Source: an uncultured Collinsella sp. (GTDB taxonomy: Bacteria; Actinomycetota; Coriobacteriia; Coriobacteriales; Coriobacteriaceae). From it: a stretch of DNA of 48,658 bases. This document shows positions 33,043 to 41,617 of this stretch, in pieces; position 1 is the stretch's first letter; every line of letters starts with the position of its first letter. The stretch is from the NCBI GenBank assembly GCA_900545745.1, contig URAD01000013.1:1-48658 (forward strand), given 5' to 3'. Below the pieces are notes generated by a model. The model saw only the letters and a program-made list of their open reading frames with translations, made no database searches and had not been told where the DNA came from. Position numbers and translations under genes: made by a program.

Positions 33043-34691
33043 TGAAGGCGATCTGGCTTGCGTGCTGCGCGTGCGGCGATTACGGGCTGTTGCAGCGGGA
33101 AGTCGAGGGCCGTGATGCGGGTGCACAGGTGCTTCGCGTGGGTGACCTGGACGGGCTGATTTCCATGGCGCGGGCGTTTCCGTCGCGCCGCGGGGCTGCC
33201 ATCATCGCGGCGTCTCTGTTCGATACCGAAGATGTGCGCAAGACTGTTGCGCGCCTGACGGCCGAAGGCCGCGTGAGTCGCGTGGTCGTGTTGATAGAAG
33301 CACTCGATCCGTCGGATATCGAGGGGCTGTTTCGCGCAGGGGCGACCGAGGTCATCGCTGCGCACAGTATATGCGGCAACGGGCGCGCGGGCGAGGGAGC
33401 GGTTGATTCCGATCGGTGCATGACGATTGAGCCCGATGCTTTTGTTGATAGGGAACCCGGGGCGCCTCGCGCTACAAGAGGCCCGCGTGTTGATGATTAT
33501 GGAAAAGCGGAAGCCGAGCATGGTCGGCGCCCCCGGAACCCCCTTGTATACGATGACGCTGGAGGGCCGGCGCAGCATGCTGGCGACTCCCCGGCTGTAG
33601 ATTTGGGATACGTGCACGGCGTGAATCTGGCGGATGAACTCGACGAAGTTGAGGGCTTTGCCGGGTGCGGCGAGTTGTCGCTGATGCAGCATGAGCAGAT
33701 TGTGCAGAACGAGCCTGCCTCGCAGACCGAACAAGCTGCCATGCCGGCTTGGACGCAGCGTGTGGTTGCGGCGGGGGAGACGGGGACGCTGCCGCCGACG
33801 CCCGCCCCGCCGCCTCCGATGCCGCCGGCAGACGCTGCCGCTTCGCCGCACCGAGCTCCGGTCATCTGCGCCATTTCGGGTTCGGGCGGTTGCGGCAAGT
33901 CGACGATCGTTGCCACCATGGCACACACATCGTCGCTGTTGGGCTTGCGTGCCGCCGTGCTCGACCTGGACCTGATGTTTGGAAACCTTTACGACTTGTT
34001 AGGCGTCGATGCTCCGCGCGATATGGCGGCACTTATCGAGCCGTCGGCGGCGGGCGTCCTCGCCGAGCCAGATATCGTAGCCGCATCGATGCGCGTGGCG
34101 CCGGGCGTTACGCTCTGGGGTCCCGTCGCGGCGCCCGAGCAAGCCGAGCTCATGGCACGTCCGGTGGAGCTACTGCTTGATGTTCTGCGTCGCGAATCCG
34201 ACGTGGTCTTTGTCGACACCTCGGTCTTTTGGGGTGATGCCGTGGCGGCTGCGGTGGCGGCGAGCGACCGCTGCCTGGTCGTTGGCGATGCGGCGGTGTC
34301 GTCCGCGACATCGGCGTCGCGCGTCATTGAACTGGCAAGTCGAGTGGGTGTGCCGCGCACGCGCATGAGCGCCGTGTTCAACCGGTTCGGTGCGCGCGGG
34401 GCAGACGAGGACGTCGCCATGCGCTTTGAGATTGCCTGTGCGTTGAGCTCCAAGATTCATATCGCCGATGGCGGGCAGGATCTCGCCGCGCTCATGGCGT
34501 TTGGACGCGCTGACGAGGCAGTGGGGCAGACCAGCGCTTTTGCGACCAGCGTGCGCGAGGCTACGCGCGAGATGCTCGTGGAACTGGGGTGCGCCGTCGG
34601 CCCTTGGAGCGATATGGTCACCGACCGTGCAACGCGTACCGAGCGCCCGCGTATCCGCCTTCCCTGGTCGCGCGAGGGTGATCAGCGATGA
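33039..34691 (+). CDS. tadZ: TadZ/CpaE-like ATPase of the Tad pilus
   Basis: This 550-aa protein belongs to the ParA/MinD superfamily and probably places the Tad machinery at a pole or site in the cell. Residues 1-115 look like the atypical receiver domain of CpaE (AAIIAASLFDTEDVRKTV, then RVVVLIEALDPSDIEGLF). Residues 115-275 are a low-complexity, Pro-rich linker (TPAPPPPMPPADAAAS), long for the family. The ATPase domain follows with the deviant Walker A SGSGGCGKST (about 281-289), then AAVLDLDLMFGNLYDLL and DVVFVDTSVFW as Walker B. GTG 33039 or ATG 33042 may start it; both follow GGAGG. It overlaps tadA by 4 nt. Confidence 0.85.
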   Translation: MMKAIWLACCACGDYGLLQREVEGRDAGAQVLRVGDLDGLISMARAFPSRRGAAIIAASLFDTEDVRKTVARLTAEGRVSRVVVLIEALDPSDIEGLFRAGATEVIAAHSICGNGRAGEGAVDSDRCMTIEPDAFVDREPGAPRATRGPRVDDYGKAEAEHGRRPRNPLVYDDAGGPAQHAGDSPAVDLGYVHGVNLADELDEVEGFAGCGELSLMQHEQIVQNEPASQTEQAAMPAWTQRVVAAGETGTLPPTPAPPPPMPPADAAASPHRAPVICAISGSGGCGKSTIVATMAHTSSLLGLRAAVLDLDLMFGNLYDLLGVDAPRDMAALIEPSAAGVLAEPDIVAASMRVAPGVTLWGPVAAPEQAELMARPVELLLDVLRRESDVVFVDTSVFWGDAVAAAVAASDRCLVVGDAAVSSATSASRVIELASRVGVPRTRMSAVFNRFGARGADEDVAMRFEIACALSSKIHIADGGQDLAALMAFGRADEAVGQTSAFATSVREATREMLVELGCAVGPWSDMVTDRATRTERPRIRLPWSREGDQR

Positions 34692-36016
34692 GTCTGCAAA
34701 CGAGGATTAAGGCCGCCGGCGCTGCAGCGGCGGCAGCGCCTGTAGATGCGGGGCGTCGCCGCGCGGTGAAACGACGCACCAAGCGCGCCGTGATGGACCG
34801 CATGGGTTACGACGAAGTGGCGCGTATCAGCGCCTATATCGACCCGGCACTTGCCCGCTCGGAATTGCGTCCCGCGGTGGAGGCGGCGCTCAATGTTGAG
34901 GAACCGACCGATCTCGCGACGCCCGAGCGCGAGACCATCATCGACGAGATTTTGGATGACGTGGTGGGCTTGGGGCCGTTGCAGCCGCTCATCGAGGACG
35001 ACACCGTTACCGAGATCATGATCAACGGCTGCCGCTCGGCTTTCTTTGAACGCGGCGGCGTCTTGTACCCCATCGAGCATGCGTTTGAGGATGATGAGCA
35101 GATCCGTGTGCTTATCGACCGCATCATCTCGCCACTTGGCCGCCGTATCGACGAACGCAGCCCCATCGTCAACGCCCGCCTCAAAACGGGCTATCGCGTC
35201 AACGCGGTGATTCCGCCTGTGGCGATTGACGGACCGATTCTCACCATCCGAAAGTTCTCGGACCGCATCTGCTCACTGGACGAGCTTGTGGGGCTGGGGT
35301 CGCTGCCGCTTTGGTATGCGCAGCTGCTGTCGTGCGCGGTGTCGCTGCGACAGGACCTGGCGGTTGCGGGAGGCACGGGATCTGGTAAGACCACCCTGCT
35401 CAACGCGTTGTCATGCGAGATTTCCACCGGCGAGCGCATCGTGACGATCGAGGACTCTGCCGAGCTCAAGTTTGCGCATCATCCGCACGTGGTGCGCCTA
35501 GAGGCGCGCGAGGCTTCAATTGAGGGTGAGGGTGCGGTGACGATTCGCGACCTAGTAACTAATGCCCTGCGCATGCGCCCCGACCGCATCGTGGTGGGCG
35601 AGGTGCGTGGTGCCGAGTGCTGCGACATGTTGCAGGCCATGAACACGGGCCACGACGGGTCGCTCACCACACTTCATGCGGGCTCAGAACAGGAGACCGT
35701 GGTGCGTCTGACGTTGCTTGCACGTTATGGCATCGATCTGCCGAGCGAGCTCATCGAGGAGCAGATTGCCATGGCGCTCGACGGCATCGTGATGTCTGAG
35801 CGCCACGCCGATGGCAGGCGTTTCGTCTCCTCGTATTCGGGAGTGCGTCGCGCCGCGTCGGGCGGCGTAGAGCTCGAGCGCTATGTGACTTTCGATGCCG
35901 CCGAGCGCACCTGGACGCTTGACCGCGAGCCGCCGTTTATCGCAGAAGGCCTGCGGTCGGGGACGCTCACACAAGAGGAGGTGGACGAATGGAGGTCGCT
36001 GTGCCCCTCGTCGTAG
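34688..36016 (+). CDS. tadA: Tad secretion ATPase TadA/CpaF
   Basis: TadA is the hexameric ATPase that drives pilus assembly and retraction at the cytoplasmic face. The 442-aa product has the CpaF-type N-terminal domain (ETIIDEILDDVVGLGPLQPL, then DTVTEIMINGC). The RecA-like domain carries Walker A AGGTGSGKTTLLNAL (about 227-236), the Asp box ERIVTIEDSAELKF (about 252), Walker B RMRPDRIVVGEVRGAE (about 297) and the His box MNTGHDGSLTTLHAGS (about 318). ATG overlaps the tadZ stop (ATGA). The 3' end overlaps tadB by 28 nt, so the machine genes are translationally coupled. Confidence 0.95.
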   Translation: MSLQTRIKAAGAAAAAAPVDAGRRRAVKRRTKRAVMDRMGYDEVARISAYIDPALARSELRPAVEAALNVEEPTDLATPERETIIDEILDDVVGLGPLQPLIEDDTVTEIMINGCRSAFFERGGVLYPIEHAFEDDEQIRVLIDRIISPLGRRIDERSPIVNARLKTGYRVNAVIPPVAIDGPILTIRKFSDRICSLDELVGLGSLPLWYAQLLSCAVSLRQDLAVAGGTGSGKTTLLNALSCEISTGERIVTIEDSAELKFAHHPHVVRLEAREASIEGEGAVTIRDLVTNALRMRPDRIVVGEVRGAECCDMLQAMNTGHDGSLTTLHAGSEQETVVRLTLLARYGIDLPSELIEEQIAMALDGIVMSERHADGRRFVSSYSGVRRAASGGVELERYVTFDAAERTWTLDREPPFIAEGLRSGTLTQEEVDEWRSLCPSS

Positions 36017-36915
36017 GGGGTTTAGCAGCGTTTTCTGTCGCGACGGCGTGCGGGGCGGAACCTCGTGTGCCGCAGATACCGCCGGCGGAGCTGGCGCGTC
36101 AGGTGCTCGAGACGGTGGCAGAGAAACTGCCGCGTGAGCTGGTGGAAAACGATCTGCTGAAAAAGATCGCCCGTTCGTGGGCATCGCTGGCTCCGGCGCA
36201 TCGCCTTGGCCTCGTGATCGAGGATGCTTCGGGGCGTTTGGCGTTTCTGCTGCTATCGAGCGGTGTCTGCTGCGTTTTACTAACGATGGTGTCGTTATCG
36301 CCCCTCGGATTTGCCTTGGGACTTGTTGCTCCGATTGCCGTTGGCGCCGCTCGGGATGGCTTTGAGAGCCGGCGCGAGCAACACGATGCAGAAGAGGCCA
36401 TGCCCGAGGCGTTTACCGCACTTTCCATGTCGCTTGCCTCGGGACATTCGCTGGCCCAGGGCATGCGCTTTGTGGGCGCTCATGCGCAAGAGCCGGTGCA
36501 TACCGAGTTTTTGCGGGTGGCGGCGGCGATCGATTGCGGCATCTCGGCGACCGACGCGCTCGATGACTTGCTCGTGCGCATCGACGCCCCCGGCCTTTCG
36601 CTTGTGACCTTGGCGCTTAAGGTGTCTCAGCGCACCGGTGCTCCGCTTGCCGACTTACTGTCCGAGGCGTCGAGCATGGTGGGGGAGCGCATTGAGCTCA
36701 AGCGCCGCCTGGATGTTAAGACGTCGCAGGCTCGCATGTCTGCGCATATGGTCGCGGCGATGCCGGCGGGCATGTGCGCGGTGTTGGCGCTGCTTTCGGC
36801 AGATTTTCGTCGCGGTCTTGCGACGCCTGCCGGCGCGGGCGCTGTGGTGCTGGGTCTTGCCCTCAACGCCGTTGCCCTGGTGGTTATCAGGCGCATTATG
36901 CGGGTGGAGCTATGA
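35989..36915 (+). CDS. tadB: Tad pilus membrane platform protein TadB
   Basis: The 308-aa product is a type II secretion system F-domain protein. It begins with a short hydrophobic segment, has two adjacent helices at about 82-120 (FLLLSSGVCCVLLTMVS, then LGFALGLVAPIAVGAA) and ends in a helix pair near 262-305. The cytoplasmic T2SSF part contains MPEAFTALSMSLASGHSLAQ and LSEASSMVGERIELKRR. With TadC it forms the inner-membrane platform that TadA turns. The ATG follows GAGGAGG with good spacing. The T2SSF domain is complete. Confidence 0.9.
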   Translation: MEVAVPLVVGGLAAFSVATACGAEPRVPQIPPAELARQVLETVAEKLPRELVENDLLKKIARSWASLAPAHRLGLVIEDASGRLAFLLLSSGVCCVLLTMVSLSPLGFALGLVAPIAVGAARDGFESRREQHDAEEAMPEAFTALSMSLASGHSLAQGMRFVGAHAQEPVHTEFLRVAAAIDCGISATDALDDLLVRIDAPGLSLVTLALKVSQRTGAPLADLLSEASSMVGERIELKRRLDVKTSQARMSAHMVAAMPAGMCAVLALLSADFRRGLATPAGAGAVVLGLALNAVALVVIRRIMRVEL

Positions 36916-37553
36916 GCGCCCCGGTTGCAGTTGCGGCTTGCCTGTGCGCCCTGAGTGTATTTGTCGCGACGGGTTTGGATCGGGCGGATGCACGCAAGAT
37001 CGCAGGGGCCTGCAAGCGCGAGGCGGTGCTGGTCGCTGCCGCGGGTCGCTCGGTGGTCGATGCTTTTACCGCGCGAGTGAAGGGCGCGGTTGGAGTGGGC
37101 GGCCCGGCGCGAGTGTCGCTCGGCGAAGTGTCCGAGATGATCGATGTTGTGCGCTTGGGTCTTTCGGCCGGCCTTTCGTTTGATGCGGCGCTTGAGATTT
37201 TCTGCGCCAACCGCCGGTCGGTGCTGGCTCTTCGCCTTGAGCGGGCCTGCATGGCGTGGCAGGTGGGCGTGGGTACGCGTGAGGACGAGTTGTTGGCCGC
37301 CGCGCGCGACCTGGACGTGCGAGCGCTCGAGACCTTTGCCATCACGGTGGGGCAGGCACTCGCCCTGGGTGCCCCACTTTCCGAGACGCTGGCCGCTCAA
37401 AGTCGCGAGATCCGTGCGGCTCATCGCGCCGCGGTCGAGCACGAGATTGAGCGTGCGCCCGTCAAGCTGCTGATTCCCACCGGCACGCTCATCTTGCCGG
37501 CGTTGCTTCTGTCCATATTGGGCCCGCTGCTGGGAGCAGGCGGGATGATGTAG
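36912..37553 (+). CDS. tadC: Tad pilus membrane platform protein TadC
   Basis: The 213-aa product is the second T2SSF-domain protein of the platform, somewhat short for TadC. It starts with a helix (VAVAACLCALSVFVATG), has the cytoplasmic domain SEMIDVVRLGLSAGLSFDAA, and ends with PVKLLIPTGTLILPALLLSI and a C-terminal GPLLGAGG. ATG 36912 overlaps the tadB stop by 4 nt, which fits the pattern of this operon; the longer frame from 36774 lies inside tadB. The helix pair present in longer TadC proteins before the domain seems reduced to one. Confidence 0.85.
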   Translation: MSAPVAVAACLCALSVFVATGLDRADARKIAGACKREAVLVAAAGRSVVDAFTARVKGAVGVGGPARVSLGEVSEMIDVVRLGLSAGLSFDAALEIFCANRRSVLALRLERACMAWQVGVGTREDELLAAARDLDVRALETFAITVGQALALGAPLSETLAAQSREIRAAHRAAVEHEIERAPVKLLIPTGTLILPALLLSILGPLLGAGGMM

Positions 37554-37563
37554 GGAGGAATAC

Positions 37564-37797
37564 ATGAACACGATGACTGACGCTGCTGGCAAGGTCCAGG
37601 GCTGGGCGTTTTGCCGGGCGGCACATGTTCGTCAGCGCGCCAAGGAGCTACTGCAGGAGGAGAGTGCGCAGGGCACCACCGAATACGCCATCTTGGTCGG
37701 CGTGCTCGTGGTGATCGCCATCATTGCCATTGTCGCATTTAAGGGCAAGGTCCAAGATCTATGGAACGCTATCAGCGAGGGCATCAACAGCCTGTAG
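37564..37797 (+). CDS. flp: Flp-type pilin
   Basis: This 77-aa protein is the likely major pilin subunit. A 35-residue leader is followed by EESA then QGTTEYAILVGVLVVIAI, the Flp motif with Glu at +5 and Tyr at +6 if cleaved after Ala35. Most Flp prepilins have Gly at -1; here it is Ala. The hydrophobic segment (about 41-60) forms the pilus core, and the last 17 residues are the polar tail (FKGKVQDLWNAISEGINSL). A GGAGG site precedes the ATG. It follows tadC by 10 nt and overlaps the next gene. No TadV peptidase is encoded in the window. Confidence 0.9.
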   Translation: MNTMTDAAGKVQGWAFCRAAHVRQRAKELLQEESAQGTTEYAILVGVLVVIAIIAIVAFKGKVQDLWNAISEGINSL

Positions 37798-38324
37798 AGG
37801 GTAGGCGGCCTGCCGGCGCACTGCTGGTGTTTGCCTGTGCGGTTGTGGCGGTGGCAGTGGCGGTTTGGGGGCTTAACGCCGCGCGGCAGCAGCGTCCTGG
37901 GGCCGCCTTCGATTCGGGCTCAGATTCGGCGGTGGCGTCTCAAAAAGATGAGATGCGAGATGCGGACGATTCGGATGTCGCTGTCACGGCGCAAACCTTT
38001 CTGCGGACGCTCGACAAGCGGTCTGGCACTGCGACGGATTCGCCTGAGGGCAACGCGATTGCGGTCCGGCTTGCATGGTCCGAAGACCGACCGATGACCG
38101 AAGCGGCGGCGGATATGATGCGTGCCTATCGCGAGGTGCCAACGGCCCAGCTCGCCCTGAGCGGCTATCTCGATATTAAGGGCAACGTATGGGGCGCCAT
38201 CGTGCGCGATGGGCGCGGCTGGGTCGATATGGTGACGGTTGCCGCGGATGCTGGCGATGCTTCGTGTCGTCTGCGCGCCGTGCGTCTGGTCCCGCAAACA
38301 ATAAGCTCAAAGGAGGGATCGTGA
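37761..38324 (+). CDS. Membrane-anchored hypothetical protein in the Tad operon
   Basis: The 187-aa product has one transmembrane helix at about residues 18-38 (GALLVFACAVVAVAVAVWG) and a hydrophilic domain outside the membrane, which I cannot assign. Acidic, Ser-rich stretches at 45-70 suggest a linker. The start is uncertain. ATG 37761 lies inside the pilin gene, with AAGG 9 nt upstream; later GTG codons are also possible. It sits between two pilin-like genes in a dense operon, so an accessory role in pilus assembly is likely but unproven. Confidence 0.6.
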   Translation: MERYQRGHQQPVEGRRPAGALLVFACAVVAVAVAVWGLNAARQQRPGAAFDSGSDSAVASQKDEMRDADDSDVAVTAQTFLRTLDKRSGTATDSPEGNAIAVRLAWSEDRPMTEAAADMMRAYREVPTAQLALSGYLDIKGNVWGAIVRDGRGWVDMVTVAADAGDASCRLRAVRLVPQTISSKEGS

Positions 38325-38325
38325 A

Positions 38326-38544
38326 ATGCATGGCGTTCTGCGTGAGGAATCTGCCCAAGCGACGGTCGAATACGCCATCGTCACGGTGGCGCTGTTATCG
38401 ATCGTGCTGGCGATTGTGGGACTTTGGCGTGCTGGCACCGATGGACACTTGGCGGCGCTGGTTGAGCGGGCGGCATCCCATGGCGTTGCCTCGACGTCGG
38501 TTATCGACGCCGCTGCGGGCGCTAAGGACATCGCGTTGTATTGA
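38326..38544 (+). CDS. Small pilin-like protein
   Basis: This 72-aa protein begins MHGVLREESAQATVEYAIV, so a leader of only 10 residues would be cut after Ala10 to expose QATVEY, the same motif as in the main Flp pilin. One hydrophobic helix (about 17-34, AIVTVALLSIVLAIVGLW) is followed by a short polar tail. It could be a minor pilin. GGAGG lies 9 nt before the ATG. It follows the previous gene by 1 nt and overlaps the next gene if that starts at 38480. Confidence 0.75.
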   Translation: MHGVLREESAQATVEYAIVTVALLSIVLAIVGLWRAGTDGHLAALVERAASHGVASTSVIDAAAGAKDIALY

Positions 38545-39016
38545 TATCGCGCGCGAGGACTGGGCGCAGTCTACGGTCGAGGCCGCTTTTTTGCTGCCGA
38601 CGTTTCTGACGCTCATCCTTCTCGCACTGCAACCGGTGTGCCTGCTTTATACGCGCGCGGTCATGGAGTCTGCCGCCGCCGAGACCGCGCGGCTCATGAC
38701 CACGACGACGGCGGAGGACGACGATCTTAAGGAGTTCACCCGCCGCCGGCTTGCCGCAGTGCCCAACGTTTCGATCTTTCATACCGGCGGGCCGTTGTCG
38801 TGGGATATCGAGCTTGGTCGGGCCGATGCGGGTGGCGTCTCGTCCGTGTCCGTTTCCGGCGAGGTCAAGCCGTTGCCTGTGATCGGTGCGTTTGCGCAGG
38901 CTATGGGTGGTACCGCCGAGGGCGGCTACGTTGAGCTCAAGGTCGATGTCTCGTATCAATCACGTCCCGAATGGCTGGAGGGAGATTATGATTCGTGGAT
39001 TGCTGCATGGGATTAA
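38480..39016 (+). CDS. tadE: TadE-like protein
   Basis: The product is a TadE-family pseudopilin. The clearest part is AREDWA then QSTVEAAFLLPTFLTLILLA, a short positively charged leader, a putative cleavage after Ala, and one helix. It is followed by a roughly 120-residue exported domain with strands (VSSVSVSGEVKPLPVIG). The start is uncertain. ATG 38480 gives 178 aa but lies inside the preceding gene and has no strong RBS; ATT 38540, with AAGGA 11 nt before it, is an alternative. It overlaps the next gene by 29 nt. Confidence 0.75.
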   Translation: MALPRRRLSTPLRALRTSRCIDIAREDWAQSTVEAAFLLPTFLTLILLALQPVCLLYTRAVMESAAAETARLMTTTTAEDDDLKEFTRRRLAAVPNVSIFHTGGPLSWDIELGRADAGGVSSVSVSGEVKPLPVIGAFAQAMGGTAEGGYVELKVDVSYQSRPEWLEGDYDSWIAAWD

Positions 39017-41141
39017 GCGTTTCTGGTCTAGACGCGTTTTGACGCGCCGTCCGAGCTGCCATCGCAAGCGAGGCGGCTTTATGGGTCGAGCCGGTATCGA
39101 CCTGTTTATCGAAGACGGTGCCTACACCACGCTTTCCTCTGCGGTGGTCATCTTGGTGGTGCTCACGCTGCTGTTTTCGTCGACGGCGGCGATATGGAGC
39201 ATGTCGCGCGCGGGGGACACCCAGGTGGCTGCCGATAGCGGCGCGCTGGCAGGCGCCAATGTGGTGTCGTCCTATCACACGGCTGCCACGGTGGTGGATG
39301 CGAGCATTTTGAGTTTGGGCCTGGCGGGGTTTGCCACGATCGGGACGGGCCTGGTCGCCATCCTCATCCCGGGCGCCGAACCAGTTGCCGGCAATATGGT
39401 CGACACCGGGATTGAGATTATTAAAACGCGCAACAAGTTTGCCAAAAGCGCATCGGAAGGCTTACAGAAAATCGAGACGGCTCTGCCGTATCTGATCGCC
39501 GCGCGTGCCACGCAGGCGGTCTCGGCGCAGGATACCGATAATGTGACCTATACCGGTACGGCGCTTGCCGTGCCCAGGACATCCGAGTCGGACTTCGCTG
39601 CGCTCGAGGGGTCCGAGATCTCGACCGATGCCATTAAAGACACATCGGATGATTTAGAGCGTGCGGCCGAGGAGCTGCGGAAGGCTTCTGAGGACACGGC
39701 GAAGGCTAAAGAGCGCGCTTGGCTGGCGGATTGTGGCGGGTCGGACGAGAGTTCGATTGGCAAGTACTCGTGTATGTGGGAGCGTGCGAAAAAACTAGCA
39801 GAACTATCTGACAGCCAGAACCGTCATGAAAAGTCGAGCATCACATGGGAGCCGCAAATAGCGCTCGATCGCGCGAAAACCTATTACCGACAGCGCTTGG
39901 CGAATGAAAAACCTCAGGGATCGAGCGTCGAGATGAAAGCGCAGTCAGCCGCTCGAAAAGCGTTCTATGCCTATGCGATTGAAGAGGTCGATCGAGCATA
40001 CATAAAAGATGATGGCGAACGGTTTTCTGCCTATATCCCACTATTGCCGCGTGTCCCAAACGAGGTGCGGCCGACCGAACTTTACACCGATGCCGCATGG
40101 CCTGTAAGCAACAACGACGGCAGAACATACCTGCATTATGGAGTCGAATGCCCCGTCTATCAGAAAGGGACTCCGAGTGGGCTGGCATCTGTTGCTGATT
40201 ATGATGGTCGCGATACATGCGAAGCGTGCGGCTTCGGCGTGGTTACGCTTGGAAGCGCCCTCATGCCGCCATCGTTCATCGAAAACGGCTTCGAGTACCA
40301 CTTTGACAAGTTCAAAGAGGCTCTGGAAGACTACGTCGAATGCCGCAACAAAGAGCTCGAGCTCGAGCGTCAGACCGAAGACGAGGCCGATCGTGCGGGC
40401 AATACGTTTGACCAGGCCATCAAGGAGCTTTCGGGCGAGCGTCCGCGTATCGCTCCGCCCGGTCGCAACGGCGTGGTCGCCTTTGCGGTTACGGGTGCCA
40501 TCTCGAGCCCCGACGAGCTCAACTCTTCGTTTAACACGGCAGTCAGGCTTGGCAATCGCGGTGCTATCTCTGGCGCGGTGCTGGCACCCGATGACGCGAC
40601 GGCGCAAAACAACGTGCTTTCGCGATTTTTCTCGACATTGAAGGAACGCTCGGGCGGCGTTGCCGGCGTGCTCGACGGCGTCATGGATGTTTGGGGACGG
40701 CTGCTCGTAGGATACGGTGATATTCAAGGTTCGGCCGATGAACTTATGGACGAGATGATTAAAGGCCTAGGAGGGGGCAGCGGCGCGTTGGGCTCCATCG
40801 CATCGTGGCTCGGCGATACCGTTTCGGCGTCCGTGGCGGCGCTGGGTTTGGAACCGTGCGACTTGCGCCTGCGAAAGCCGGTGCTGACCGATTCTGCCAA
40901 CGTCATTAAGAGTCCGGGGTCTGACATTGCTGGTCTTTCTCAAGCGCAAGACAAACTGCGAAGTATTCCGTTGGGCGTGACCGATCCCAAGGCGCTTTGC
41001 GAGGCGTTGGAATATCAAGTCGAACGCACCATTAGCGGCACGGTGTTCACACTTGCGGAGATTCCTCTGCCCGGCGGCGGCTCCATCCCGCTCACCGTCG
41101 ATGTCGCCACGCTGGTTGGCGCTCTGGGCGGTGGGTCGTAA
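38988..41141 (+). CDS. tadG: TadG-like protein with unusual central region
   Basis: The 717-aa product resembles TadG. A basic N-terminus (residues 1-30) is followed by a helix at about 42-66 (LSSAVVILVVLTLLFSSTA), then the AADSGALAGANVVS segment typical of TadG-like proteins. The rest lies outside the membrane. The 80-residue stretch from about 215 is rich in Lys, Glu and Ala (coiled-coil-like), and the middle from about 235 to 460 holds several Cys (DCGG, YSCMW, VECPVY, DTCEACG, DYVECRN). This middle is more AT-rich at the DNA level than its flanks. The last 200 residues contain Gly-rich loops. ATG 38988 follows GGAGG. Function is inferred from position. Confidence 0.75.
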   Translation: MIRGLLHGIKRFWSRRVLTRRPSCHRKRGGFMGRAGIDLFIEDGAYTTLSSAVVILVVLTLLFSSTAAIWSMSRAGDTQVAADSGALAGANVVSSYHTAATVVDASILSLGLAGFATIGTGLVAILIPGAEPVAGNMVDTGIEIIKTRNKFAKSASEGLQKIETALPYLIAARATQAVSAQDTDNVTYTGTALAVPRTSESDFAALEGSEISTDAIKDTSDDLERAAEELRKASEDTAKAKERAWLADCGGSDESSIGKYSCMWERAKKLAELSDSQNRHEKSSITWEPQIALDRAKTYYRQRLANEKPQGSSVEMKAQSAARKAFYAYAIEEVDRAYIKDDGERFSAYIPLLPRVPNEVRPTELYTDAAWPVSNNDGRTYLHYGVECPVYQKGTPSGLASVADYDGRDTCEACGFGVVTLGSALMPPSFIENGFEYHFDKFKEALEDYVECRNKELELERQTEDEADRAGNTFDQAIKELSGERPRIAPPGRNGVVAFAVTGAISSPDELNSSFNTAVRLGNRGAISGAVLAPDDATAQNNVLSRFFSTLKERSGGVAGVLDGVMDVWGRLLVGYGDIQGSADELMDEMIKGLGGGSGALGSIASWLGDTVSASVAALGLEPCDLRLRKPVLTDSANVIKSPGSDIAGLSQAQDKLRSIPLGVTDPKALCEALEYQVERTISGTVFTLAEIPLPGGGSIPLTVDVATLVGALGGGS

Positions 41142-41617
41142 TGAGTATCCGCATGCGTCTGCGCGAGGAGCGCGCCCAAGCGACGGTTGAGATGGCAGTG
41201 GTTACGCCCGTTTTGCTGGTGCTGGCACTCATCGTGTACAACGTTATGATCTTTGCCAGCGCTGTCGCGCGCTTCGACCGCGTGGTGCCCGACATCGTGT
41301 TGGCGCACGCTGTGGCACCGGGCGGGGAGGGTGACGAGAACTCTGCCGATGCCTCGGTGACGGTCCGGACTCAAATTCTGAATGCCATGGAAGGCTATGA
41401 CTTGCAGATCGAAGTGTCGAGCGAGCAAGGCGCGAAGGCATCAGATGGTGGCCTGCTCTCCCTATCCGGTACGTTTAGGACCTACACCTGCACCATGCAC
41501 TATGAGCCGTGGCCGACTTCTCTCAGCATCGCTGGCGTTCCGCTGGGGGCGCCGACAACGTTGTCGCACGAGCGCGCGGTGACGGTCGATCCATGGCGTC
41601 CGGGGGTGGTCATGTGA
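41141..41617 (+). CDS. TadE-like pseudopilin
   Basis: The 158-aa product starts MSIRMRLREERAQATVEMA, then VVTPVLLVLALIVYNVMIFA. A leader cut after Ala12 would expose QATVEM, the same pattern as in the other three pilin-like proteins of this operon. One helix (about 19-42) anchors an exported domain of about 110 residues containing two Tyr-rich strands. It may be the partner of the TadG-like protein. The start overlaps the previous stop by 1 nt (TAATG) and the end overlaps the next start by 4 nt. Confidence 0.78.
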   Translation: MSIRMRLREERAQATVEMAVVTPVLLVLALIVYNVMIFASAVARFDRVVPDIVLAHAVAPGGEGDENSADASVTVRTQILNAMEGYDLQIEVSSEQGAKASDGGLLSLSGTFRTYTCTMHYEPWPTSLSIAGVPLGAPTTLSHERAVTVDPWRPGVVM

